Positions 1-7,528 of a DNA stretch of 40,742 nucleotides are shown piece by piece. The position numbers and the translations under genes were made by a program. Source of the DNA: Candidatus Fermentithermobacillaceae bacterium (GTDB taxonomy: Bacteria; Bacillota; Sulfobacillia; Fermentithermobacillales; Fermentithermobacillaceae); NCBI GenBank assembly GCA_012840345.1, contig DULO01000008.1, positions 1 through 40,742 of the forward strand, in the 5' to 3' direction. The notes beneath the pieces were generated by a model. It worked only from the letters and a program-made list of their open reading frames with translations. It was not told the DNA's origin and did not search any database. Numbering within the stretch: position 1 is the stretch's first letter; each line of letters opens with the position of its first letter.

Positions 1-1
1 A

Positions 2-148
2 GGCGAAGCGGCGGAGGCAAAAGTTGAGTTGTGTGCGGCCCACGTAGCGAATCTTAGCGGAGTTGGTCTGCGTGGTCAGGATCTCAGCTGTTACGCCCTA
101 CCCAATGTCGCAGAAGCTCTTGGAAAGGTATGTCGGCGGGATCGTTAA
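2..148 (+). CDS. C-terminal tail of an open frame entering from the left edge (partial)
   Basis: An open frame without a start enters from base 2 and ends at TAA 146-148, giving 48 residues. It contains AEAKVELCAAHVANLSGV, which looks like a helical protein segment. It overlaps the next gene by more than 70 bases in another frame, which is too much for ordinary neighbours. The simplest reading is that this is the upstream half of the same gene as the 72-638 frame, separated from it by a single-base frameshift near base 85. It could also be a chance open frame. No function can be named. Confidence 0.3.
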   Translation, partial: GEAAEAKVELCAAHVANLSGVGLRGQDLSCYALPNVAEALGKVCRRDR

Positions 149-638
149 GGGAATGGCTACTGTGAAGGCGTGTTCCCGAGACGATTTCGATCCAGAAGCC
201 TGCGACGTGGCGGTGGTGTACGCGGAAAGCCCGACACAGAGGATGTTCATGCAGAAGTACCGGGACTTGAAGGTGATCGGGATCCGCTTCACCATTCAAG
301 CCTCGGGTGTAAGGGCGCTGTCGCGACTTCCTTCCGGCTCGAGAATCGGAGTAGTCGCGGACCACCATCAATGTGCCAACATGCTGCTGAGAGAAGTGCT
401 GGATAGCGGCGTTTTCGATCTGCGCTACGTGTCCGGCGCCTTCTCCGATATGGAATCCATGGACGTTCACGCGTTCGCGGTCGCGGAGGAAATGGACGCT
501 ACTCTGTGGACCAAGTACAAGGGTCCTCCGGAGAAGGTGATGGTGCTACCTAGAAGCCTGCTTCCTTTGTCGGTGGCGGAGATCATCGGCGCTGTGGTTC
601 AGATGCAATCGGAGAGAGCCTACCCAGGCTATCTGTAA
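72..638 (+). CDS. Regulator-like ligand-binding domain protein, possibly a frameshifted 3' part
   Basis: The reading frame gives 188 residues from GTG 72, chosen because a GGAG sits nine bases upstream (59-62); a TTG at 63 is too close to that site. The protein looks like an alpha/beta sensor domain. The stretch SGSRIGVVADHHQCANMLL resembles effector domains found behind winged-helix DNA-binding domains in some GntR-type clostridial regulators; this is a family impression, not a firm match. There is no DNA-binding domain in the visible part. If the frame at 2-148 is its N-terminal continuation, the DNA-binding domain lies beyond the left edge and the gene carries a frameshift near base 85 (mutation or sequencing error). 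A strong terminator follows. Confidence 0.5.
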   Translation: MVRISAVTPYPMSQKLLERYVGGIVKGMATVKACSRDDFDPEACDVAVVYAESPTQRMFMQKYRDLKVIGIRFTIQASGVRALSRLPSGSRIGVVADHHQCANMLLREVLDSGVFDLRYVSGAFSDMESMDVHAFAVAEEMDATLWTKYKGPPEKVMVLPRSLLPLSVAEIIGAVVQMQSERAYPGYL

Positions 639-697
639 CCGCGTGCCGGGCAATGACCCGCAAGAGACAAAGGCAGCGTCTTATCAACCAAGGTTAG

Positions 698-741
698 AAC
701 GGGACCTCGGTCTTTGGGCCAGGTCCCGTTTTGCTTGCTTT
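698..741 (+). terminator. Rho-independent terminator after the first gene
   Basis: The arms AACGGGACCT (698-707) and AGGTCCCGTT (721-730) are perfectly complementary over 10 bp with a 13-base loop. The T-rich run TTGCTTGCTTT follows. It separates the first gene from the FAD oxidoreductase cassette. Confidence 0.85.
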
Positions 742-793
742 AGGGAACCTATAGGAAGAGGGGCACAAGCTACACGTTAACGGAGGGAGTGTC

Positions 794-2113
794 ATGAAGA
801 AAGTAGTCATCGTAGGCGGCGGCTGGGCGGGTTGCGCGGCGGCGGTCGCGGCCCGCAAAGCGGGAGCGGAGGTATTCCTGTTGGAGCGGACCGACTCGCT
901 CTTGGGGACCGGGCTGGTCGGAGGCATCATGCGCAACAACGGCAGGTTCACAGCCGCTGAAGAGATGATCGCGATGGGCTGCGGCGACTTGGTCACCATC
1001 GCGGACAGGTGCGCGAGACACCGTAATATCCGGTTTCCCGGCCACGACCACGCCACCTTGTACAACGTCGGCATTATCGAGCCGGTGGTCAAAGGATACC
1101 TTGAGGCGCTAGGCGTAGACGTCCGGTTCGGCGCGAGGGTTACGTCGGTAAAGAAGGCGGGGGAGAGACTGGAAGCCTGCGTCACGGCGTCGGGAGAAGA
1201 GTTCCCTGGCGACGCGTTCGTGGACGCCACCGGTTCGGCGGGACCCCAGGCCAACTGCGTGAAGTTTGGCAATGGGTGCTGCATGTGCATTCTTCGATGC
1301 CCGTCCTTTGGCGGCAGGGTGAGCCTCACCGCCCTCTGCGGCGTTCAGGAGTGGATAGGGAAGGCGGCCTCCGGCAAACCGGGCTCCATGAGCGGAAGCT
1401 GCAAGCTCCTCAAGGAGTCGCTGGCCCCTGAAATCGTGCAGGAACTGGACGCCAACGGCGTCTGCGTGATCCCTATCCCCGAGGAACTTGGCAAGAAGGA
1501 TGTCGCCTTCAAGGCATGCCAGCAGTACGCGCTTCAGGAGTACCGGGAGAACATCGTGCTCTTGGACACCGGACACGCCAAACTGATGGCCTCTTACTTC
1601 CCGCTTGAATCCCTAAGGAAAATCCCCGGAATGGAGTTCGCCCGGTTCGAGGACCCTTACGCGGGAGGCAAAGGCAACTCTATCCGGTACATGGCGATAG
1701 CTCCCCGAGATGACGCCCTGAAAGTCGACGGGATGGACAACCTGTTCTGCGGCGGCGAAAAGGCGGGCACTTTGGTGGGGCATACCGAGGCCATGGTCAC
1801 CGGCTCGCTCGCGGGGCTAAACGCCGTTCGCTTCGCCGAGGGGCAGATTCCGGTCGTACTCCCGGAAACTCTAGCTTGCGGGGACATCATAGCCAGGTGC
1901 AACCGGGACATGCGCCAAGGTGCCGGTCTGTCCACAAAATACACCTTCTCTGGGTCTGTCTATTTCAACCACATGAAAGAAGCGGGCCTCTACACCAGCG
2001 ATCCCGACGTCGCGCACAAGCGGGTCAAGGAAGCCGGATTGGACGAGTTGTTCGGAACGGACCAGTTCCTGAAGGAGTGCGCGGCTACCATTCTTCCTCA
2101 AGAAAGGAGGTGA
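794..2113 (+). CDS. FAD-dependent oxidoreductase, GidA/TrmFO-like
   Basis: A 439-residue flavoprotein. The N-terminus carries the dinucleotide-binding fingerprint VVIVGGGWAGCAAA (residues about 4-17), and VDATGSAG is the second FAD contact typical of this superfamily. The C-terminal NLFCGGEKAGTLVGHTEAM and SLAGLNAVR follow the pattern of the FAD-closing segment of MnmG/TrmFO proteins. In the middle is a cysteine-rich loop, FGNGCCMCILRCPSFGG, that might bind a metal or cluster or act in thiol chemistry. The start is ATG 794 behind GGAGGGAG. It is the first gene of a cassette: the next gene starts five bases after its stop, and the next gene's Shine-Dalgarno overlaps that stop codon. Substrate unknown. 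Its cofactor class is clear, but a true tRNA-modifying role is not claimed. Confidence 0.75.
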   Translation: MKKVVIVGGGWAGCAAAVAARKAGAEVFLLERTDSLLGTGLVGGIMRNNGRFTAAEEMIAMGCGDLVTIADRCARHRNIRFPGHDHATLYNVGIIEPVVKGYLEALGVDVRFGARVTSVKKAGERLEACVTASGEEFPGDAFVDATGSAGPQANCVKFGNGCCMCILRCPSFGGRVSLTALCGVQEWIGKAASGKPGSMSGSCKLLKESLAPEIVQELDANGVCVIPIPEELGKKDVAFKACQQYALQEYRENIVLLDTGHAKLMASYFPLESLRKIPGMEFARFEDPYAGGKGNSIRYMAIAPRDDALKVDGMDNLFCGGEKAGTLVGHTEAMVTGSLAGLNAVRFAEGQIPVVLPETLACGDIIARCNRDMRQGAGLSTKYTFSGSVYFNHMKEAGLYTSDPDVAHKRVKEAGLDELFGTDQFLKECAATILPQERR

Positions 2114-2118
2114 AGGAT

Positions 2119-3195
2119 ATGGCAAACGGCAGGACGTTAACGCACGACGCTAAGCCGGACAAGCTTGTCGAAAAAGGCACGGCCGTGACGCGCGTCATCG
2201 ACGTTATCGATGCCCTGGACCGCATAACCGGCGGGAGGGTGGTCAAAGGCACAGGTCACGTAAACCGCGGCACGTCGCCCTTTGTGGTGACCAAGTCCTC
2301 CAACATTCCGGGAAAGGCTATCACGGAGACTCCAGGGCTGGTGTTCGGCGACGTAGACGCGGTCGTGACGAAACTGGGCGTTTCGATGACGCTCACAGAG
2401 TCCCAACTGGAGCTATGTTGCGCCTTGGGGATCGATGGAGTGGTATGCCATCACCCGATAGCCGACGCGGCAAACTCGGGAGGGGTCCCGCTCAAGAACT
2501 ACTTGTCCCTGTACGGGATCTCAGTATTTGAGCTGCATGAAGCGTTCCACGGGCTTCACCCTGGGTTGTCCTTCATCCACGGTCACAAGGTCTTCCGGGT
2601 GGATATCGCTTACGGCGGCGTCCCCGGGAACATCGTGAACGTCGGCAAAGCGCTCCCTGAGGTCCGGACGCTGGGAGACATAGTACGGCGCCTTAGGGAG
2701 TTCTCAGGGATAGAAGATGAGATGTCCCTCCTTGAGACTGAGCGGGAAGTGCGGCGCTCTTCGGCCATTCAGGAGACCAACGCGTGTACTGGACCTGTCA
2801 TACTTAACGGCAACGAAGAAACACCCGTCGGTACCATCCTGCACATTTTCCCTCACACCGGCTTTACGGTGAAGCATCTGGAACAGGTCCTTTCAGAGCA
2901 TCCGGACATCGATACGGTCCTTGCGAGCATTAGCCGGGTGAAGCCAGACCATCCCTTGGTGTCGGCTGCTCGCGAGAAAGGCTTAGGGTTCATCTGTGGC
3001 AACACCCACGCCATGGAGATTTTCGAAAACGGCCTCCCCTTGGCTTTCGCTTTGCAGGAGCTTCTGCCCGGTGTGGAAGTGGTGGTGCTTCGCGAGCGCG
3101 TCACTGCCACCCCTCTCAGCGAAGCCGGAAACTCGCTAATACGAGACTACGGCAAGCAAATGGCCAAGACGTACCTAATTCCAGATAGACGGTAA
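2119..3195 (+). CDS. NIF3-like dinuclear-metal protein
   Basis: A 358-residue protein starting at ATG 2119 behind the perfect site AAAGGAGGTGA at 2103-2113, which overlaps the stop of the FAD gene and implies translational coupling. The central GIDGVVCHHPIAD (His111-His112) matches the paired-histidine metal site of NIF3/GTP-cyclohydrolase-I-type-2-like proteins. The C-terminal segment GNTHAMEIFENGLPLAFALQ resembles the second metal-binding strand region of that family. Family members are cytosolic and usually bind two metal ions; their reactions are mostly unknown. At 358 residues it has the length of the longer members, which carry an inserted domain. The stop codon lies in the first unit of an imperfect 15-bp tandem repeat. 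The family call is from motifs alone. Confidence 0.55.
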   Translation: MANGRTLTHDAKPDKLVEKGTAVTRVIDVIDALDRITGGRVVKGTGHVNRGTSPFVVTKSSNIPGKAITETPGLVFGDVDAVVTKLGVSMTLTESQLELCCALGIDGVVCHHPIADAANSGGVPLKNYLSLYGISVFELHEAFHGLHPGLSFIHGHKVFRVDIAYGGVPGNIVNVGKALPEVRTLGDIVRRLREFSGIEDEMSLLETEREVRRSSAIQETNACTGPVILNGNEETPVGTILHIFPHTGFTVKHLEQVLSEHPDIDTVLASISRVKPDHPLVSAAREKGLGFICGNTHAMEIFENGLPLAFALQELLPGVEVVVLRERVTATPLSEAGNSLIRDYGKQMAKTYLIPDRR

Positions 3196-3255
3196 CCGGA
3201 TGGAAGGCAACCGGAGAGAAGGCATCTAGATAGATGGTGACCAGACGCTAGTTAG
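3181..3255 (+). repeat. Imperfect 15-bp tandem repeat spanning a stop codon
   Basis: Five consecutive 15-base units can be aligned: CCAGATAGACGGTAA, CCGGATGGAAGGCAA, CCGGAGAGAAGGCAT, CTAGATAGATGGTGA and the most diverged CCAGACGCTAGTTAG. The first unit encodes the last four residues (PDRR) and the TAA stop of the NIF3-like gene. Later units would continue in the same frame as PDGRQ, PERRH, LDRW-stop. Confidence 0.65.
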
Positions 3256-3331
3256 TCGCGTAGTCCGGCGTTACCCAATGCGCGTGAATTGCCCGTTGTG
3301 AAGTACCCATTCCAAATAAAGGAGGTAGAAC

Positions 3332-4417
3332 ATGAATCCCGAAGCTAAGAGTTCTCTCGAACCGAAAAAGGGATTGTCCACCGTGGAAAAGACCGGCCTT
3401 GCCGTCCTGGCGATATCCCTGTTCGGGTTGTTTGTGAACCCCGGATTCGTCGGCGGCGTTTTCGATGCCATGGTGCTTAAGGCCAAGAGCATAGTGTCAG
3501 ATGTCTATCTGGTCGGTACGCTGGGAACCGCCGTTATCTGCTCGGTGATGACGGGTAGGATTTTGGAAAGACTCGGGCTCACCGACGCGCTGCTCAGGGT
3601 GTTTATGCCTCTCGCGAGGATAATGCGTATCAACCCGGCGGTAGTAGTTCCAGGCGTCTACAACATCTTGGGCGACATCAACGCGGCGGGTAGGATTTCC
3701 GGACCGGTGTTGAAGAAGGCCAAGGCTACGAAAGACGAGCAGAAGATCGCAGTCTGCACCATGATGCAGTCCCAGCAGTCCTTTTCCACGTTCATGCTGG
3801 GGCTCGTAGCGTTGACCAACGCCGGCGTATGGGCCTTTCCGGTGGTAATAATCGGCCTCTTTCTACCGTTGATCGTCGTTCCTTGGCTATTGTCAAAGAC
3901 CCTCTGGAGAGACACCAAAGCGACAGAGTTCACCGAGATCCCGAGAATGACTCCTCACACGAAACCCATGGACACAGTGTTTGGAGGGGCTAGGGAAGGG
4001 GCGGAACTCATGTTCTTGCTCCTGGTTCCGGCCGCGGCCGTCATCTTCGCCATCATAGGGGCACTGGACTATATGGGCGTCTGGGCGGGCATTCAGTCAG
4101 CTATGACGTCCTTTTTCAGTTCCGTGAGCATAGAACCGCAGACGGGCCTCCTGTCTGTCCTGGCTAGCCCGACGCTCGCCATGAATACGCTGAAGGACAT
4201 AGCGGCCAACCTGGATCCCCGTCTGGTAGTGGGCTCGTTTATCCTTGCCGCGTCGGGGCTCCCGCTGCAGGTTGTGTTTGGGCAGATCCCGGCGGTTTGG
4301 AGCCAGGCTTCGGACCTGACCGGCCTCGAGGCAATGGGGGCCGCCGTACTTGGGGCGGTGCTCAGGATACTGACCGCCATAGTTATGGCGCTGGTTATTA
4401 CACCTCTTCTTATATAG
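3332..4417 (+). CDS. GATE-type (nucleoside-recognition domain) membrane protein
   Basis: A 361-residue integral membrane protein with about eight hydrophobic segments, starting at ATG 3332 after the perfect AAAGGAGGT. The segment VVPGVYNILGDINAAGRISGP, followed by a polar stretch and QSQQSFSTFMLGLVALTNAG, resembles the GATE/nucleoside-recognition fold shared by SpoIIIM/SpmA-type and CNT-like proteins. It may match a clostridial membrane family known only by strain names (CD0519/CD1768); I cannot confirm this without a search. It sits at the end of the FAD/NIF3-like cassette and is closed by a strong terminator, so it may move the substrate or product of those enzymes. Transport substrate unknown. 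Confidence 0.6.
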   Translation: MNPEAKSSLEPKKGLSTVEKTGLAVLAISLFGLFVNPGFVGGVFDAMVLKAKSIVSDVYLVGTLGTAVICSVMTGRILERLGLTDALLRVFMPLARIMRINPAVVVPGVYNILGDINAAGRISGPVLKKAKATKDEQKIAVCTMMQSQQSFSTFMLGLVALTNAGVWAFPVVIIGLFLPLIVVPWLLSKTLWRDTKATEFTEIPRMTPHTKPMDTVFGGAREGAELMFLLLVPAAAVIFAIIGALDYMGVWAGIQSAMTSFFSSVSIEPQTGLLSVLASPTLAMNTLKDIAANLDPRLVVGSFILAASGLPLQVVFGQIPAVWSQASDLTGLEAMGAAVLGAVLRILTAIVMALVITPLLI

Positions 4418-4486
4418 CGCGTTGACAGAGACCGTCATATAACCGTCGTCCCGCAACGGGAGAATCGCAAAAAGAGGAGTACCGAA

Positions 4487-4525
4487 AAGGGCCTCCGGTA
4501 ACCCGGAGGCCCTTCTTGTTTGTTT
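4487..4525 (+). terminator. Rho-independent terminator, bidirectional in form
   Basis: A perfect 12-bp stem, AAGGGCCTCCGG (4487-4498) with CCGGAGGCCCTT (4503-4514), and a TAAC loop. It is followed on the plus strand by CTTGTTTGTTT. On the minus strand a short T-rich run also follows, so it can end both the permease gene and the convergent gene at 4563-5054. Confidence 0.9.
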
Positions 4526-4562
4526 ACGGATCGTTGGCGTGATCGCGGACAGGAAAACCGCT

Positions 4563-5054
4563 CTATGCGCGCCCGGCCATGGTCTTCGTCAACGCCTGAA
4601 TGACGAACGGCTGCAGCGACACCAGGTATTCTCCGCGTCCGACCCACTCGATCTGCACGTCGGGTCTAGACAGCGGGATATCGAAAGTCTTTCCGTCAAC
4701 CCGGAGCTTCACCGAGAAAACCTTGGTGAACACCCCGACATCGAGAGTCAAGTTCGTTTTCACGCGCAGACGCAGGTCGTCGCTGAGGTCGAGTCCCACA
4801 ACGGCGTCCCTCGGACCCGGCACGCTCACGCTCCCCAATCCCAACGCGGCACTTAAGTTGTCCATCTGATGCCTACAGGTTCTTCCTGTGGCTCCCACCC
4901 GCCTCTCTGGAAGTATGGCGCCATTGAACAAGAAGGAATCGGAACCGATCGTATCTTCCAGCGGAATGCCGTTTCTTTCGAGATGCAGGGCGATGAAGGA
5001 AGTGTCGTCGAAGAACACGGCGTTCTCGCAGAATGCTTCAGCGGATAGCAGCAT
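4563..5054 (-). CDS. Hypothetical protein, 163 residues
   Basis: The minus-strand frame begins at ATG 5054 with GGGGGAGA six bases upstream and ends just before the bidirectional terminator. The N-terminal third is mixed. The C-terminal two thirds (from about LSAALGLGSVSVPGPRDAV onward) alternate hydrophobic and polar residues as in a beta-rich domain and end in a helix with IQALTKTM. There is no signal peptide, no membrane segment and no motif I recognise; three cysteines are scattered. It follows the glycosyltransferase gene on the same strand after a gap of 181 bases, so it may be in the same transcript. The RBS and convergent terminator support a real gene, but no function can be given. 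Confidence 0.55.
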   Translation of the reverse strand: MLLSAEAFCENAVFFDDTSFIALHLERNGIPLEDTIGSDSFLFNGAILPERRVGATGRTCRHQMDNLSAALGLGSVSVPGPRDAVVGLDLSDDLRLRVKTNLTLDVGVFTKVFSVKLRVDGKTFDIPLSRPDVQIEWVGRGEYLVSLQPFVIQALTKTMAGRA

Positions 5055-5235
5055 TCAATGTCTCCCCCTAAAGGTATCATCCCCGGTCGAAACCAAGACC
5101 GGTCAGCCCATGATATGGGCAGGGGGTACGCCGGGTGTCTCTGCGGTCGGAAATCCGGGGAGATTTATCGTTGCCACTAGCTCAAGGAAGAGCAAAGAAG
5201 ACTGCAATCGGGCAGCATCAGTTGCTAGATTCCTG

Positions 5236-6384
5236 CTATCTTAGCAACCGGCGGTACACCTTCTGGATTTCTCCCGCCATCATGTCCATAGAGTAGCTTT
5301 TTACTATAATCTCCCGGGACCAGCCGCCCAAAGACTCTCTCAGCGGAGGGTCAGACAGCAACCGGCGGATTTCGAGGGCGATAGCTTCGGGCGAAGCCTC
5401 CTGAGGCGCCCCCCGGGAAGTGAAGTTCCTGTTCTCCAACGCGTCGAGAACCTCGGGGCGGGTGATGCCAAACATGCCATCTGGCCCTACGACTACCGTT
5501 GGTTTTCCGCACGCCATCGCTTCCAACACGACCCGGGACATACCCAAGACCAAGTCGCTGGCTTGATAAAGGGGAGCCGTATCCTGTACAAACCCGGGGC
5601 ACAAGACCGCTTCCCTTCCCACGGACCGGTTCACCTCGGCCGCCTGGTCGCGGACCTTCGGCAACCCTTCTCCGTCTCCGGCAACCACGAGTACAAGCGA
5701 AGGATACTCGGGCAGAAGGAAGGAAACCGCATCGATGACGAGGGCCGCGGTCGCCGATAGACTCTCATCCATCCTGGAAGCGTAGACCAAGAGGGGCCCC
5801 GCGTCCGGCCCGACGCCCAAGAGGGCTCTCGCCGTCGCGATCTCCTCATCATGAGCGGGGGGCCTGTACATCTCCGTATCGATGCCGTTGGGAACCACCA
5901 CGGTCTTTTGGGGATCGAATCCAAACTCCCGGACAACATAGTCCTTAACATCCTGGCTTACGGCGATGGTCAAGTCGCCGGGTCTGGTCACCATGTTCCA
6001 GAAGGTCCCCGACACGTAGGTGCCGTGATATGTCGTGACCAGCTTTATGCCGTGTCTTCGGCAAATCTCCGTAGCTATCCAAGCCGGTATCCTCGCGTGA
6101 GCGTGAACGATTCTGACTCCTAGGTCGTCCACGAGGCGAGATATCTTGCGGGACGCTTCAAGCATCTTTAAAGGGGACCGGGAATGGAGAGGAGCTTGGT
6201 AATGGGGAACGCCCGCGGAGTCCAAGTCGGCGACACGTCTTCCTCCCTTGGAGGCGACGTACACCGGCCATCCCGACTCCTTGAGGCTCTTTGTTAACCC
6301 GACAACTTGAGTCTCAACCCCTCCTATGTCCAAACTCATAGCGAGGTGCAGGACTGGAGCTGTAACGCCTTCGTTGGTCAACAC
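5236..6384 (-). CDS. Glycosyltransferase family 4
   Basis: A 382-residue GT-B fold enzyme expected to move a sugar from a nucleotide donor. The N-terminal acceptor domain starts LHLAMSLDIGGVETQVVGLT, the glycine-rich start of the GT4 N-domain. VVVPNGIDTEMYRP marks the domain linker. The C-terminal donor-binding domain contains LYQASDLVLGMSRVVLEAMA followed by GKPTVVVG, the GT4 EX7E-like region. Start is GTG 6384, with GAGGGAGTG about eight bases upstream. No membrane segments; probably cytosolic and membrane-associated. It is divergent from the aldo/keto reductase gene. A TTGACC (6439-6444, minus strand) could be its -35, but no good -10 accompanies it. Acceptor and sugar unknown; envelope glycan or glycolipid synthesis is likely. 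Confidence 0.8.
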   Translation of the reverse strand: MLTNEGVTAPVLHLAMSLDIGGVETQVVGLTKSLKESGWPVYVASKGGRRVADLDSAGVPHYQAPLHSRSPLKMLEASRKISRLVDDLGVRIVHAHARIPAWIATEICRRHGIKLVTTYHGTYVSGTFWNMVTRPGDLTIAVSQDVKDYVVREFGFDPQKTVVVPNGIDTEMYRPPAHDEEIATARALLGVGPDAGPLLVYASRMDESLSATAALVIDAVSFLLPEYPSLVLVVAGDGEGLPKVRDQAAEVNRSVGREAVLCPGFVQDTAPLYQASDLVLGMSRVVLEAMACGKPTVVVGPDGMFGITRPEVLDALENRNFTSRGAPQEASPEAIALEIRRLLSDPPLRESLGGWSREIIVKSYSMDMMAGEIQKVYRRLLR

Positions 6385-6473
6385 TTGTCACTCCCTCTCA
6401 CAGGTACCCTTGAACAGGCTACTAGTCGGAGGCTTCCGGGTCAAGTGCGGAAAACAGCCTGGTTGAACAGTCA

Positions 6474-6482
6474 TGCTATAAT
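6474..6482 (+). promoter_or_regulatory. Extended -10 promoter for the first aldo/keto reductase gene
   Basis: TGCTATAAT is a perfect extended -10 element (TGnTATAAT). No good -35 lies 17 bases upstream, as is common for extended -10 promoters. Transcription would start near 6489, giving a leader of about 26 bases before the TTG start. Confidence 0.65.
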
Positions 6483-6514
6483 AACCTTTGAGAACGACAA
6501 CCGGAGGTATGGCC

Positions 6515-7471
6515 TTGAAGAAAAGGGAACTCGGCAAGACAGGGATTACCGTGAGCGAGCTTTGTTTCGGAGTACTTCCCATGGGGCCGGTGCAATACGG
6601 GCTTAGCCCGGAGGAAGGCGGCCCGATCATTAGAGAGGCGTTGGAGCGCGGGGTGAACTTCATCGATACCGCCCAAGCATACAACACGTACCCCCACATA
6701 CGCCATGCCTTCAAGGGGCTTCCCAACGGCGGCCAGGATGTCGTGGTATCCACCAAGGCTCACGCCAAAACTTACAGAGACATGGAAGCCGCGATCGAAG
6801 AGGCGAGAAGCGAGCTCGGCCGGGATGTCATCGACATATTCCTCATCCACGCGGCAAGGGAAGACTCGAAGGTGTTCGCCGACAGGCGAGGCGCTTTGGA
6901 CTGCCTTGTGGACATGAAGGCGCGAGGGAAGATCAGGGCCGTAGGGGTATCGACTCACTCGGTTGACGTTGTAAGAGTGGGCACCAACATGCCGGAACTG
7001 GACGTGATTTTCCCGATCATAAACATCGCCGGGCTCGGCATCCTTCACGGCACCAGGGAAGAGATGGAGCAAGCCATAGCCGCCGCAGCCAAAGCGGGCA
7101 AAGGGCTTTTCGCCATGAAAGCCTTGGGCGGCGGCAACCTGTTGACTGACCGCAAGGCCGCCCTTGATTACGTCCGCGGGTTGCCGGGTATCTCGGCTGT
7201 CGCCGTCGGGATGATAACCAGAGACGAGCTTGAGATGAACCTTCGTCTCTTCAACGGAGAAGAGGTGCCCTCTGACCTGGCAGAACGCACGAAGCGCCAA
7301 AAACGGCTGATAGTGCAGTATTTCTGCGTTGGCTGCGGCACATGTGTGGAGACCTGCCCCAACTCCGCCATGACGGTTGTTGACGGAATAGCGGTGAACG
7401 ACAAGAGCAAGTGCATTTTGTGCGGATACTGCGCTCCGGTCTGCCCGCAATTCGCCATCAGGTTGGTATAG
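6515..7471 (+). CDS. Aldo/keto reductase fused to a 2[4Fe-4S] ferredoxin domain
   Basis: A 318-residue protein starting at TTG 6515. GGAGG (6503-6507) lies seven bases before this TTG but only one base before an upstream ATG (6509), and MKKRELGKTG is the usual family start. The N-terminal TIM barrel has the aldo/keto reductase tetrad in place: Asp51, Tyr56, Lys81, His112. The C-terminus holds two CxxCxxCxxxC sets (Cys271/274/277/281 and Cys300/303/306/310), a bacterial ferredoxin domain. Such fusions are common in anaerobes and could pass electrons between ferredoxin and a carbonyl/alcohol couple; substrate unknown. It has its own extended -10 promoter and is a paralogue of the gene at 18656-19597. 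Confidence 0.88.
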   Translation: MKKRELGKTGITVSELCFGVLPMGPVQYGLSPEEGGPIIREALERGVNFIDTAQAYNTYPHIRHAFKGLPNGGQDVVVSTKAHAKTYRDMEAAIEEARSELGRDVIDIFLIHAAREDSKVFADRRGALDCLVDMKARGKIRAVGVSTHSVDVVRVGTNMPELDVIFPIINIAGLGILHGTREEMEQAIAAAAKAGKGLFAMKALGGGNLLTDRKAALDYVRGLPGISAVAVGMITRDELEMNLRLFNGEEVPSDLAERTKRQKRLIVQYFCVGCGTCVETCPNSAMTVVDGIAVNDKSKCILCGYCAPVCPQFAIRLV

Positions 7472-7528
7472 ACCGTATAATTTACAAAATACGATGGACA
7501 GGCCTCCGGCCTAAAGAGGGCGGTACCG

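Noticed and set aside
1876-2118. A 5' extension of the NIF3-like gene into the FAD oxidoreductase gene
   Set aside because: A perfect ribosome site (AAAGGAGGTGA) directly precedes ATG 2119, and the extension has no protein-like pattern.
5055-5235. Possible riboswitch upstream of the minus-strand hypothetical gene (a CCGGTC/GACCGG hairpin is present)
   Set aside because: Only a short hairpin is visible and no known riboswitch core could be recognised.
4888-5244. A 118-codon plus-strand frame opposite the hypothetical gene at 4563-5054
   Set aside because: No ribosome site or domain. The minus-strand frame has a good ribosome site and ends at a bidirectional terminator.
6476-7450. A 324-codon open frame on the minus strand opposite the first aldo/keto reductase gene
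   Set aside because: It mirrors the real gene almost exactly, has no recognisable domain and no ribosome site. Long antisense frames are common in GC-rich coding DNA.
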